Source of the DNA: Demequina zhanjiangensis
GTDB lineage: Bacteria > Actinomycetota > Actinomycetes > Actinomycetales > Demequinaceae
Length of the DNA stretch: 64,000 bases
Assembly (NCBI RefSeq): GCF_030418315.1
Contig: NZ_JAUHPV010000007.1
Coordinates: 62,001-126,000 of the forward strand
Direction of reading: 5' to 3'
Part shown: positions 55,096 to 63,313 of the stretch, one piece after another
How positions within the stretch are numbered: the first letter of the stretch is position 1
Layout: every line of letters starts with the position of its first letter
Translations under genes and position numbers: made by a program
The notes under the pieces: generated by a model
The model's input: the letters and a program-made list of their open reading frames with translations, nothing else
The model's database searches: none
What the model was told of the DNA's origin: nothing

Positions 55096-56079
55096 CTAGG
55101 CATCGTCGTCTTCGAACGCGGCGTCGAGTTCCTCGATGTCTTCGTCCGTGACTTCGCGGTCCATCTCGAGGAACCTCATTGTCCGCCGCATCACCTGCTC
55201 GGTCAGCGTCTCTACGACGCCAGGATCGAGCGCAAGGATGTCACCGGCGAGCAGGTAGGTTCCGACGAGGTACCTCGATGCCTCCTCTCGGGTGACCGTC
55301 GCATGTGCCCCCTTGTGGCCGGCGTCGTCGAACGCGTCGAGCCGCTTGCCGAGAAACTCGAGGTCGCTGAGTACGACATCGCGACGCGTGCTGCTGGCCT
55401 CCCGCTGCTCGATCCAGTACGCGAGCCGGTTGATGTACTTGTCGGCGGTCATGTCCCTGCCGTTGATCGGCTCTGATGATGGTTGCAGCTGGTCTGCAAT
55501 CTCCCTTAGAAGTCGCCGACACGTGCTCGCTGCGTTCGCCCAATGCTCGGGGTTGTCCGAGTCAATGTTCTCGAACGCCGCCGAGAACATTAGTGCCGCG
55601 TCTGGAGCGAGTCGCGAGATGTCGCGATCGACTTGTTCGCGCAAGAGTTCAAATGCGCTCTCGGCCGCACCGCCAAACCTCAGTTCGAGGTACTTGTCCA
55701 CTACCCAGGCGTGAATGGTGTTCACGACTGTCTCGATCAGATCCGTTGCCCGTAGTCCGGTCACACTGTCCCCACCGCGGTACGCATCTTCGGCGTAGCG
55801 CTTCAGCCGTGTGAGCGAGGCGAGTTTGAAGGGCGCCGTTTCGTCATCAGGGTGGTCCAGTCTTCCGACTGCGGATGCTGCGTCCTTGGCTTCGAAGTAG
55901 TCATGACTGCGATAGCCGGATGCTTCGTGACGGAGCCAATAGTCGGCACTGGCATCGCCAAGAAGGAGGGCTAGCCGCCGCGCCCGAAATACGATCTGGC
56001 GTGGCTCGATGCGCTGCTCCTCGATGTCCTTGAGGAGTTCTTCGGCGAGGTCCATCGCCTCATCTCTTTTGCTTGGCAC
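55096..56079 (-). CDS. AbiTii-like putative abortive-infection protein
   Basis: 327 residues, soluble and helical. The N-terminus (LAEELLKDIEEQRIEPRQIV, RRLALLLGDASADYWLRHEA, then SGY) resembles the AbiTii domain found in abortive-infection genes. The rest (about 90-300) is an all-helical region with RRDVVLSDLEFLGKRLDAFD and GHKGAHATVTREEA, reminiscent of HEPN-like or apea-type C-terminal regions. It starts with GTG 56079; TAGTCT lies 6 bases upstream on its strand, so it is leaderless. Divergent from the membrane protein at 56171. Confidence 0.6.
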   Translation of the reverse strand: MPSKRDEAMDLAEELLKDIEEQRIEPRQIVFRARRLALLLGDASADYWLRHEASGYRSHDYFEAKDAASAVGRLDHPDDETAPFKLASLTRLKRYAEDAYRGGDSVTGLRATDLIETVVNTIHAWVVDKYLELRFGGAAESAFELLREQVDRDISRLAPDAALMFSAAFENIDSDNPEHWANAASTCRRLLREIADQLQPSSEPINGRDMTADKYINRLAYWIEQREASSTRRDVVLSDLEFLGKRLDAFDDAGHKGAHATVTREEASRYLVGTYLLAGDILALDPGVVETLTEQVMRRTMRFLEMDREVTDEDIEELDAAFEDDDA

Positions 56080-56170
56080 GGCACCAGACTATTCACCTTC
56101 ACTGTCTATCGTGCCGTGGGGTGCCGCGTCTTCCCTCGTAAGAGAGGGGTTGAGCCGCTATCTTCGGCTC

Positions 56171-57199
56171 ATGAGTAATCCAGACATCAGCGATGCGAAC
56201 TACCTGCTCGGTGCCATGGTGCAGTCGGGTGCGGCCCTCATAGCCATCGTCGGAGGCATTCTGGGTTCACGCTTCGTTGCGATGCATGGCGAGAAGCGTG
56301 GACTGGCGCGGGAACTTGAGGAGACTGCGAGTGACCTAGCCGCGCTCAACCAGAAGAAGGCTACGGCCGAGATGTATCACTCTCTGTACCGCGCCCATCG
56401 CTTCGTGCTGTTTCCCGACATACTCCGGATGGCCACCGAGCCCAAGGGAGTGAGTTCCGCACTTCAACTGGCTGACGCTGAGTTTGTGCATGACCCGAAG
56501 GCGGCGAAAGAGGCAAGGCGTCTCATCCAGCGGTATGCCGACTTCGCCAAGCAGCTGTCTCAGGGGGTCGCGCTGAGCGACACCCTCGCCGCAGTCGGCA
56601 ACCAGTATGATTGGGCAACCGCGCGGCTTCGGATCGTCAATGTCGGTGCCGAGGAGCATGTGCGCGCGCAGGTCTACTACAACTTCGTTGTAAACGCGGT
56701 TGGTGCGAACTGGGCGACCAACAACTTCTGCGTTGGGGTTCTAGATGACCTCCGGGAGGTTCGCGAAGCCGAGCTGGCGAAGATTGAGAACCAACTCGAG
56801 ACCGCGCACCGCGAGATCGTCGAAACCGAGGCGTCGGAGCGGCGCCTAGGGGAGTCTAGGCGGCGGTTGACGGTCGCGCTCGCGAAGGTGACCGACGGTG
56901 AAGGGTTCAAGATTGCGCTCAAGGTGCTCGCGGTCATTGCCGTCCTGACTGTGGTGGCACCCCTCATCGCGATGCTCCCTGGGGTGTACGTCATAGCGCC
57001 GGGGATCAAGATCGCGTTCGTCATCGCGTTCTTGGTGGGCTTGGCCGTTCTCGGTCGCTACCTCTGGGTCTACTCGGCCTTCCTCACGGACCGGCTCCCA
57101 AAGATGCCGGATTCGGTGTGGGGACTGGGTCGCCCGCTTCCGAAGCGCAAGCCTCAGGTCAATGAGGCTGAAGAGGCATGCACGGGGTTGGGAGAGTAG
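56171..57199 (+). CDS. Membrane coiled-coil protein, divergent from the AbiTii-like gene
   Basis: 342 residues. An N-terminal hydrophobic segment (about 13-35) is followed by a long helical cytoplasmic region with coiled-coil character (RGLARELEETASDLAALNQK; KIENQLETAHREIVETEASE). Two C-terminal membrane helices (about 256-280 and 283-305) and a polar tail follow. Family not recognised. TATCTT ends 6 bases before the ATG, so this gene is leaderless too. The two divergent genes form an isolated pair in the accessory region, a common layout for defence or membrane-effector genes. Confidence 0.72.
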   Translation: MSNPDISDANYLLGAMVQSGAALIAIVGGILGSRFVAMHGEKRGLARELEETASDLAALNQKKATAEMYHSLYRAHRFVLFPDILRMATEPKGVSSALQLADAEFVHDPKAAKEARRLIQRYADFAKQLSQGVALSDTLAAVGNQYDWATARLRIVNVGAEEHVRAQVYYNFVVNAVGANWATNNFCVGVLDDLREVREAELAKIENQLETAHREIVETEASERRLGESRRRLTVALAKVTDGEGFKIALKVLAVIAVLTVVAPLIAMLPGVYVIAPGIKIAFVIAFLVGLAVLGRYLWVYSAFLTDRLPKMPDSVWGLGRPLPKRKPQVNEAEEACTGLGE

Positions 57200-57422
57200 C
57201 TCTGCGTGTGAGTTCTCGCTGTGGTCTCCGGACTCCGCCCGTCACGCAAGTCATCGATGGTTATCGGCATCTATCGGCGTGTCGAAGGAAAGTCGCTGGT
57301 AGAAAGTAGTGTGCAGATTCGATTGGGGGGTCCGACACGCCGGCGCAGGGGCAACGGGGCACCCCCGTGTCCGGAGCGGTGGGTAGCGTAGTCCGCGTCG
57401 ATGCGAGCGAGGAGGTGATGCA

Positions 57423-57665
57423 GTGCCCTGGGTGAAGGACAAGGACGCGCGTGACCTGCTGAACAAGCTCATCGATGACTACGGGTGGCGCTGGCGCGAG
57501 GGGGGCAAGTCGGCGCACAGCAAGGGGATCCTCTTGTGTCCCCACGAGGGCCGCACGGGCTGCAAGAAGGCGATCTTTGGTACGGCCTCCGGAACTCTCG
57601 ATGTGATCAAGTCGACGTACAACAGGTGCGATCACAAGCCTGACGACGAGGAATCTCCGTTCTAA
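57423..57665 (+). CDS. HicA-like small protein, putative toxin of a TAC module
   Basis: 80 residues: ARDLLNKLIDDYGWRWREGG, KSAHSKGILLCPHEGRTGC, then a helix and a C-terminal RCDHK. The helix-strand-strand layout with His after a Gly-rich turn recalls the HicA fold. The Cys/His pattern matches a small actinobacterial family that I recall from memory as paired with an HTH partner. GTG start with GAGGAGG 7 bases upstream. Followed at 60 bases by the HTH gene. Toxicity is inferred from position and fold only. Confidence 0.55.
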   Translation: MPWVKDKDARDLLNKLIDDYGWRWREGGKSAHSKGILLCPHEGRTGCKKAIFGTASGTLDVIKSTYNRCDHKPDDEESPF

Positions 57666-57673
57666 GATGGGTG

Positions 57674-57701
57674 TTGTCACTTGACAACGGCGTGATACAG
57701 T
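57674..57701 (+). promoter_or_regulatory. Internal promoter and palindrome before the antitoxin gene
   Basis: TTGTCA CT TGACAA (57674-57687) is a perfect inverted repeat. Its left arm can act as a -35, with TACAGT (57696-57701) 16 bases on as the -10. The HTH protein encoded downstream is the obvious candidate for binding it, which would give the antitoxin extra, autoregulated expression. Confidence 0.5.
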
Positions 57702-57724
57702 CACGTGACCTGGCGGAGGAGATG

Positions 57725-58411
57725 ATGTCTGAGATTGCATTCTCGATCGTCGTCCGTGAACTGTCGGACGACCAGATGTTCGAGACGTTCGAGATCGAGG
57801 GTTCGCGCGGTGGTGGTGAAGCCAACGGCGTGCCCTACGTTGACTTCCTTGTCGAGACCGACATGCCTGAGCACACACTCGATGCCTCGATTCATGCCTT
57901 GAAGGAGATGGGTATCGAGCCCGTGCGCGTCGAGACCGATCTGGTGAACATCTCGGGTATTGCTCAACGAACCGGCGCAACTCGGCAGGCCGTTCGCATG
58001 TGGGCGGAGGGGGAGCGGCGCGAGGCCTTCCCCATGCCCTTCTCGGCTGCGATGCGGGTCTGGCTGTGGTCTGACGTCTACGCGTGGTTGCGTGCAAACA
58101 AGAAGCAGATCCTCGACGAGTACTCAGCCGAGCCGCTGTCCCCTGAGTTGATTGAATGCTACAACGGCCACCTTGCGGACGGCGATGGTCCCTACGCAAC
58201 GCCGGGGCAGAAACGTGACGCGACGCAGGAGATTCTGGTCGTGCGCGAAGAGTTCTTGACTGCGCTCGGCTTCCTGACTGCTCAGCAAGTCCAGGCGGAT
58301 GTGCTTCCGCAGTGGTCGCGTGAGGTAGCCAAGAAGTCTGGTGCGCAGCGTTTCGACCGCAAGGCGACCCACTCCTTGCTGGCATCGTCCTATGACTGGA
58401 GCAACAAGTGA
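57725..58411 (+). CDS. HTH protein, putative antitoxin with long C-terminal extension
   Basis: 228 residues. The N-terminal alpha/beta part (AFSIVVRELSDDQMFETFEI, to about residue 75) is followed by a MerR-like helix-turn-helix (ISGIAQRTGATRQAVRMWAE, about 80-100) and WLWSDVYAWLRAN. Similar short proteins pair with HicA-like partners in actinobacteria. The last 100 or so residues (about 125-228) are extra and could be a chaperone-addiction tail, as in TAC antitoxins. I prefer ATG 57725 (5 bases after GGAGG) to ATG 57722. The stop overlaps the next gene (GTGA). Confidence 0.6.
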   Translation: MSEIAFSIVVRELSDDQMFETFEIEGSRGGGEANGVPYVDFLVETDMPEHTLDASIHALKEMGIEPVRVETDLVNISGIAQRTGATRQAVRMWAEGERREAFPMPFSAAMRVWLWSDVYAWLRANKKQILDEYSAEPLSPELIECYNGHLADGDGPYATPGQKRDATQEILVVREEFLTALGFLTAQQVQADVLPQWSREVAKKSGAQRFDRKATHSLLASSYDWSNK

Positions 58412-58902
58412 CGAACGAGCACGACGAGGTCCGAGAGGTCGAGACCGTCGAAGAGCTCATTCGCGAGGTAGGCGTCAGGCTCCTGTCGGTACAGCCGTTC
58501 AAGCTCTCGGGCGAGCGCGACGACGACTTCGACGGCACGGTTCCCGAGTCGTTTGACGTCGACCACGAAGAGAGCGTTCGATTCGCGCTCGCGCCAAACA
58601 GGATTGCGGTGCGCTTGATCACGAAGCTGTCGATCAAGTCGGTTTGCGCAGTGGAAATCGATTACGCGGCTGAGTTCGAGCCCGAGCAGCCGGTTCACCT
58701 AAGCGTCGAGGCGCTTCAAGGATTCATCAATCGTGTTGCGGCAATGCAGATCTGGCCGTACACGCGGCAGGCTGCGCAGGACATGTTCCTCCGTGTGATC
58801 AACGAGGCGGTACCTCTGCCGGTCGTCAGCCCTGATGACTTCAACTTCGGACCCGCCGGAGATGATGAGACAGATGCGGATGGCGAAGCCCCCGAGGACT
58901 AG
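58408..58902 (+). CDS. SecB-like chaperone of a toxin-antitoxin-chaperone module
   Basis: 164 residues. A beta-rich body (ESVRFALAPNRIAVRLITKL, VCAVEIDYAAEFEPEQP) and the SecB-like helix region FINRVAAMQIWPYTRQAAQD, then VINEAVPLPVVSPDDFNF, match the SecB pattern of an aromatic-Pro-x-x-Arg helix and a closing P-DF segment. An acidic tail (DDETDADGEAPED) follows. Actinobacteria lack canonical SecB; SecB-like proteins there, such as Rv1957 of M. tuberculosis, belong to TAC modules. GTG start overlapping the antitoxin gene, the expected TAC coupling. Confidence 0.65.
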   Translation: MTNEHDEVREVETVEELIREVGVRLLSVQPFKLSGERDDDFDGTVPESFDVDHEESVRFALAPNRIAVRLITKLSIKSVCAVEIDYAAEFEPEQPVHLSVEALQGFINRVAAMQIWPYTRQAAQDMFLRVINEAVPLPVVSPDDFNFGPAGDDETDADGEAPED

Positions 58903-59740
58903 TCCTTACAGTTGATCTGGACCCGCTTGATCAGCGCCTCGCGCTGACCCAGTTCGAACCTCGCCTGGTGCTCCTCGGCGGTCTCCGTACGGCGCGTCGG
59001 GAGGCCCTTGGGCACGTCTGTGGGCCAACGGGACACCACGATGCTGTCGAGTGCTAGGCGGAGGAAGTTTAGTCTCCTCTCGGGCGTCCAGGAGGTCCAC
59101 GTCTCCCACGTCAGCCCCTTGCTCATGGCGCGGTCCAGTTGGCTCGATCCGAGCAGGTCGGCGACCTTGCGATCGACCTCGGTCCACTCCTCGCGGATGC
59201 GGATGGAGTGCACCCTCAGCTCGGACTCGGGCATCAGCCCTTCGACGTAGGCGTTCGTCGCCCGTCTCGCCTGCTCGTCCAGCTCCTGCTTCCTCGCGTC
59301 GAGCTCGGCGAGCTCTCGGCTCATGTCGCCCGCGCTCTGGACCGTGCTCCGCTGCTTCCAGCGGTCGGAGTCGTTGAGGACGGCGGCGACCGTGTCGAAG
59401 ACGTACCGCTCGAGGCGGTCGAAGTCGATCGTGATTCCTCCGCACCCGCCCGTGTGCTTGGCGCACCTGAGCCCTGCTCGGTTGTCTCGGTTCGTTCCTC
59501 TCTTATAGGAGGTCAGCGTGTGGCCGCACTCGCCGCACTTCACGAGCCCGCCTCCGAGGGAGTAGCGGCCGCCCTTCACGCCGGGGGAGATGGTCGTGCG
59601 TCGGGCAGGGTCGTCGAACACGCGCTGGAGGCGGTCGAAGATGGACTGGTCGATGATCGGTTCCCACTTCACCTCGCGCGGCTTGCGCTTGCCCACGATC
59701 GCAAGGCGACGGAAAGTCGAGCATGGCCGGCGCGCCCGCG
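58899..59740 (-). pseudogene. Large serine recombinase, C-terminal part only
   Basis: From about 59715 down, the frame reads REVKWEPIIDQSIFDRLQRV, the zinc ribbon CGECGHTLTSYKRG ... RCAKHTGGCGG, a coiled coil (RELAELDARKQELDEQARRA) and FLRLALDSIVVSRWP. The catalytic N-terminal resolvase domain is absent: upstream codons are unrelated. The protein could not recombine DNA. Its stop overlaps the stop of the SecB-like gene within a GGACTAGTCC palindrome. The broken end faces the intact Dabb gene, suggesting a deletion there. Confidence 0.85.
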
Positions 59741-59960
59741 CAAGTTGCGCTCCGAAGAGCACTCGCATGTCGATCGAACTCACGCAGTCACTGCACCGTG
59801 TGCTCACCTTCCCGGAGGCAATGGAGCGGGACGCGCCCCGAAGGCAAGTGCCCGTCGGGTCGAAACCGTGAAAGTAACGGCGATGAGATACCTGTGACGC
59901 ATGTTGTCGGTACACATACAAAGGCGCGACAGAGGTGAGCCCGAGTGCAAGGATTGCTAC

Positions 59961-60272
59961 ATGGCTGGTGAAGGAAACATCGTCCACGTCGTGCTCACTC
60001 AATGGCGAGGGGAGATCGCGCCCGAGGCTCGCCGCGAACTGACCGAACGCATCACCGGTTTCGCCACCGAGATCCCCGGGATCGTGTCTGTCACCGAGGG
60101 GCCGAGCGTCAGCCCCGAGGGTCTTGAGGGCGAGTTCGAGTGGGGCCTCGTCGTGACCTTCGCCGACGCTGCGGCGCGCGACGTGTATCTTGATCACCCC
60201 GCGCACCTGCCGGTGGCGAAGCTGATCGGCGACAACGCCGAGCGCGTCGTCGTGCTCGACCTTGCCGCGTAG
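59961..60272 (+). CDS. Dabb (stress-responsive A/B barrel) family protein
   Basis: 103 residues, complete Dabb domain: IVHVVLTQWRGEIAPEARRE, VSVTEGPSVSPEGL, FEWGLVVTFADAAARDVYLD and HPAHLPVAKLIGD. These small dimeric ferredoxin-like proteins have varied or unknown roles. AAGGA lies 7 bases before the ATG. A decayed, partial paralogue is at 52770. This gene marks the right flank of the accessory region. Confidence 0.88.
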   Translation: MAGEGNIVHVVLTQWRGEIAPEARRELTERITGFATEIPGIVSVTEGPSVSPEGLEGEFEWGLVVTFADAAARDVYLDHPAHLPVAKLIGDNAERVVVLDLAA

Positions 60273-60368
60273 CAGGGGAGTTCTCACCCGGCACGCTCGG
60301 AAGTCCCTCGCTAGGGTGGCAAACACGAGCAAGATTCCGTGAGCACCCGTCCGACGAGGGGGAACGTC

Positions 60369-61088
60369 GTGAGAAGAGCCGTCCGGATCATCGTCGCGGG
60401 GACTGTGGGGACAGCTCTCGTGTTCGGCACCGCCGCATGCGACAGCCTGCCCGACATCGACCCGTCACGGCTGCCGTCGATCAGCCTTCCGACCCGCACG
60501 ACCGACGCACCCGATCCCGAACCGACGGAGACCGCCGAACCCGCACCGGTCGAGACTGTCACGGAGGAAGCAGCTCCCGAGGAGACCGAGCAGGCAACGC
60601 CGGAGCCGAGCGCCTCGCCTGAGGAAGCCGCTGACGAGGAGCCCTTCGTCTGGTGGCCCTGGGCGATCGCCGCGCTCGTCCTGCTAGTCCTGCTCATCAT
60701 CTGGGCGCGTGCCGCCTCGAAGCGCCGCGCCTGGGATAGGCGCCTCGCGACTGCGCGGGCGGAGATGTCCTGGCTTGAGGACTCCCTGGTCCCGCAGGTG
60801 CTCGCCAAGCCCAGCGCCGCGGAGGCCGCCGCGCTGTGGCAGTCGGCGAAGCCGCGCGTCCTCGCGGCCGACCAGGAGTTGCACGCTCTCCACGAGGCAG
60901 CGCCAGGGGACAAGCGGCTCGCCAGCGCGATGCGGGCGAAGGACGTCTTGAATGCGCTCGTCGACGCCGTCGACGCCGACACCTCGACCGAAGGAGCCAC
61001 GGACGCCGACTCGCTCCGCGCGCGCCGTGCCGCGCTCGACAAGGCTCGAGCTGACGTCCGCTCCTACCTGCGCGGCGAGCCCGCGTAG
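60369..61088 (+). CDS. Membrane-associated lipoprotein of unknown function
   Basis: 239 residues from the GTG at 60369, which has GAGGGGG about 6 bases upstream (an in-frame GTG at 60339 lacks one). It has a signal peptide (RRAVRIIVAGTVGTALVFGT, then AACD) with a weak lipobox, a Thr/Pro/Glu-rich extracellular stretch (about 25-90), a transmembrane helix (WAIAALVLLVLLIIWARAA), and a helical Ala/Arg-rich C-terminal region. TAGGGT (60312-60317) may be the -10; just upstream GGGAGTTCTCAC (60276-60287) is the reverse complement of the cyclase-gene box core. Confidence 0.75.
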   Translation: MRRAVRIIVAGTVGTALVFGTAACDSLPDIDPSRLPSISLPTRTTDAPDPEPTETAEPAPVETVTEEAAPEETEQATPEPSASPEEAADEEPFVWWPWAIAALVLLVLLIIWARAASKRRAWDRRLATARAEMSWLEDSLVPQVLAKPSAAEAAALWQSAKPRVLAADQELHALHEAAPGDKRLASAMRAKDVLNALVDAVDADTSTEGATDADSLRARRAALDKARADVRSYLRGEPA

Positions 61089-61102
61089 AACCAGACGCGA
61101 CG

Positions 61103-61132
61103 AGGCCCCGACACCCTGCGGTGCCGGGGCCT
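61103..61132. terminator. Hairpin between convergent genes
   Basis: A 13-bp stem with one A-C mismatch (61103-61115 with 61120-61132), loop CTGC, in the 56-base convergent gap. Probably serves the lipoprotein gene and the reverse-strand NmrA-like gene. Confidence 0.7.
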
Positions 61133-61144
61133 GCGTACGAGGCG

Positions 61145-62083
61145 CTACGCGTCGACCGAGTGGCGCGCTCCCACCTGGAAGTTGTCGGCGTCCTGGAACA
61201 TCTCGAGCACGGTGATGGGCTTGCGGCCCGTGACGACCGTGTAGTCGAGCGAGCAGACGGCCATCTTGCCCAGGCGGATCGCCTCGCCGAAGGTGACCAT
61301 GCCCTCGGACGAGAACGGCGCCTCGGAGCCGTCCTTGAACTCGCCGTCGGTGGTGCGGGGCACGCCCATCGCGTCGAAGACCGCGTACTGCTGCTCGTCG
61401 GTCAACTCGTGGAACGGGATGCTGTTGCCCGTGGCCTGGTTGCCGTACTCGCAGAACTGGGCCATGGTCATCGCCTCGGCGCCGTTGATGTTGAGGACCT
61501 GGTGGTGCAGGTACGGGTTGGCGAGCACGTGCGCGGCTGCGCGGGCGCAGTCCTTGCGGGAGATGAAGGCCATGAGGCCGTCTCCGCCGTTGTTCGCCAT
61601 CGCGCCGGGCTCGAGCGAGCCGAAGTAGGCGGTGACCATCGCCTCCGCGTACTGCGAGTTGCGCAGGAACACGTAGTCCAGGTCGGTTCCCTGGATGTAC
61701 GCCTCGGTCCAGGCGTGGTCGATCTTCTCGATGCTCGGGTTCTCGGGGTCGGTCGCGTTCACGAGCGACGTGTAGACGACCTGGCGGACGCCGGCGGCCA
61801 CGCAAGCGTCGACGGCGTTCTTGTGGGCGGCGCGACGCTTGGGGCCGACGAACGGCATCGACACGACGAGCACCTTGTCGGCGCCCTGGAAAGCGGCGGC
61901 GAGACCGTCGGGGTCGTTGAAGTTGGTGACAGCCGTCTCGATCCCGGCGGCCTCGTACTCGGCGAGTGCGTCGGGCGTCGGCGCCGTCACCTTGATCCTG
62001 TCCGCGGGGACGAGCTCCCGCAGCACGGAGGCCGCGAAGCCTCCGAAGTTCCCGTCGACTCCGCAGACAACCAGCTTGCCCAT
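61145..62083 (-). CDS. NmrA-like NAD(P)-binding protein
   Basis: 312 residues with an atypical Rossmann start (LVVCGVDGNFGGFAASVLRE), DKVLVVSMPFVG, KNAVDACVAAGVRQVVYTSL and a C-terminal substrate region (ITVLEMFQDADNFQVGARHS). It matches the NmrA/SDR-a5 family (quinone oxidoreductase or redox-sensor type). Start ATG 62083 after CAGGAGG. Family-level assignment only. Confidence 0.88.
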   Translation of the reverse strand: MGKLVVCGVDGNFGGFAASVLRELVPADRIKVTAPTPDALAEYEAAGIETAVTNFNDPDGLAAAFQGADKVLVVSMPFVGPKRRAAHKNAVDACVAAGVRQVVYTSLVNATDPENPSIEKIDHAWTEAYIQGTDLDYVFLRNSQYAEAMVTAYFGSLEPGAMANNGGDGLMAFISRKDCARAAAHVLANPYLHHQVLNINGAEAMTMAQFCEYGNQATGNSIPFHELTDEQQYAVFDAMGVPRTTDGEFKDGSEAPFSSEGMVTFGEAIRLGKMAVCSLDYTVVTGRKPITVLEMFQDADNFQVGARHSVDA

Positions 62084-62208
62084 GATCGTGACCTCCTGTG
62101 ATCGGTTCGTATGGCCAGATCGTAGGCAGGTGTCCATAGCCGTCCCGTCGCCCTTTGGTCCTGGTACCGCTGGTACCCGCCCCGCGGACCGGAGGTCCCG
62201 GTCGACCG

Positions 62209-62637
62209 CTAGCGCGGTCCCAAAATCGGGTGGTGCAGGACCACGCGGAGGATCCCGGATCCCGTGAGCGTCACGTGCGGTTCGGTGCCGTCGCTGAGGG
62301 TGTCGAGACGCTCGAGGTCTCCGTGCCGCAGCGTCATCACGACCATGCTCCGCGCAGGCGCCAGGGTGAGGATGGGCGCCGACGCGATCCAGCACATGTC
62401 GGGGTGCATCCAGTTCTCCGTGACGTACCGGTGCAGCAGCAAGGCGTGCTCGGCCGACGGCGTGGAGACGATCAGGGGAGAGACGCCTTGGCCCGCGAGC
62501 CACGCCGCCAGGCGTGCCGTGCGCTGGATCTGCTCCACCGGGGTTCCAGAGAGCGTCTCCATAGAGTGCCCCCATTGCAGCGCCGTCTCACCGAGCCTCG
62601 CCAGCGGCGAACCCGGTGTCAGCGTCGGCGCGATCAT
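62209..62637 (-). CDS. Uncharacterised protein
   Basis: 142 residues. ATG 62637 has GAGGAGG about 6 bases upstream, supporting a real gene. It contains RTARLAAWLAGQGVSPLIVS and ALLLHRYVTENWMHPDMCWI, suggesting a compact alpha/beta protein. There is no signal or membrane segment and I recognise no family. It diverges from the HAD-like gene at 62743. Confidence 0.65.
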   Translation of the reverse strand: MIAPTLTPGSPLARLGETALQWGHSMETLSGTPVEQIQRTARLAAWLAGQGVSPLIVSTPSAEHALLLHRYVTENWMHPDMCWIASAPILTLAPARSMVVMTLRHGDLERLDTLSDGTEPHVTLTGSGILRVVLHHPILGPR

Positions 62638-62742
62638 CCGGCCTCCTCGGCGGGCTGGGAACGGGCGGCCCGCAAACGTACACGCGTATCGTCGAACTCA
62701 TCGACCCGCACGCGAACGGTGTGAGAAGCGAGGGGAGAGGAC

Positions 62743-63279
62743 ATGGCGTCGGTGGCGCTCCTGCTGGACGTGGACGGCGTGCTGTGCCCGTTCGCAGCCC
62801 CCGATGCGCCGCGCGACCACTGGCCCGCCGACACATGGCGAGTCGAGCCCATCGAGGACCTGCTGGACGTCGAGTGGTCCACCGCCGTCGTCGACCGGCT
62901 GCGCGACCTCACCGGCCGGCCCGACGTCGAAGGACTGTGGTGCACCACCTGGACGTGGAGAGCGCCCCGCATGCTCGGCGGCGTGCTGGGGCTCGGCGAG
63001 GACTGGGAGTACCTGGACCACAGCGGCGGGCGCGCCTTCGCCGAGGTGGGCTGGTGGAAGGCGGTGCGTGCGCGCGAGGCGCTCGCGCTCTACGACGGCG
63101 TCGTCTGGATCGACGACCTGTTGGACTCGTGGCGCGACGAGCTCGCGATCGAAGGTGCGCCTGCGCCCGAGTTCTGGCCCGGAGGCAGGCTCCTGACCCT
63201 CTCGCCCGCGCCGGACCGGGGGATCGAGCCGCACCACCTCGACGCCGCCGAGGCGTTCATCGAGGACGTGCTCGGCTGA
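62743..63279 (+). CDS. HAD-superfamily-like hydrolase
   Basis: 178 residues. Motif I LLLDVDGVLCPF carries the nucleophile Asp and the second Asp. WCTTWTW may be the region of motif II, and VVWIDDLLDSW resembles motif IV with its acidic pair. The layout is close to the HAD domains found in RNA-repair-type proteins, but the substrate is unknown. ATG 62743 after GAGGGGAGAGG. Confidence 0.82.
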   Translation: MASVALLLDVDGVLCPFAAPDAPRDHWPADTWRVEPIEDLLDVEWSTAVVDRLRDLTGRPDVEGLWCTTWTWRAPRMLGGVLGLGEDWEYLDHSGGRAFAEVGWWKAVRAREALALYDGVVWIDDLLDSWRDELAIEGAPAPEFWPGGRLLTLSPAPDRGIEPHHLDAAEAFIEDVLG

Positions 63280-63313
63280 CTGCACCGCTCCGGGCGGCGG
63301 GCCGGCGCACCGC

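Noticed and set aside
58896..58907. AGGACTAGTCCT palindrome where the SecB-like and recombinase stop codons overlap.
   Set aside because: Short and explainable by two overlapping TAG stops on opposite strands; no evidence for a terminator or att site.
49685..60000. A tRNA gene as the integration target of the accessory region.
   Set aside because: I found no T-loop/acceptor pattern anywhere in the window; the repeated pheT 3' ends give a better explanation.
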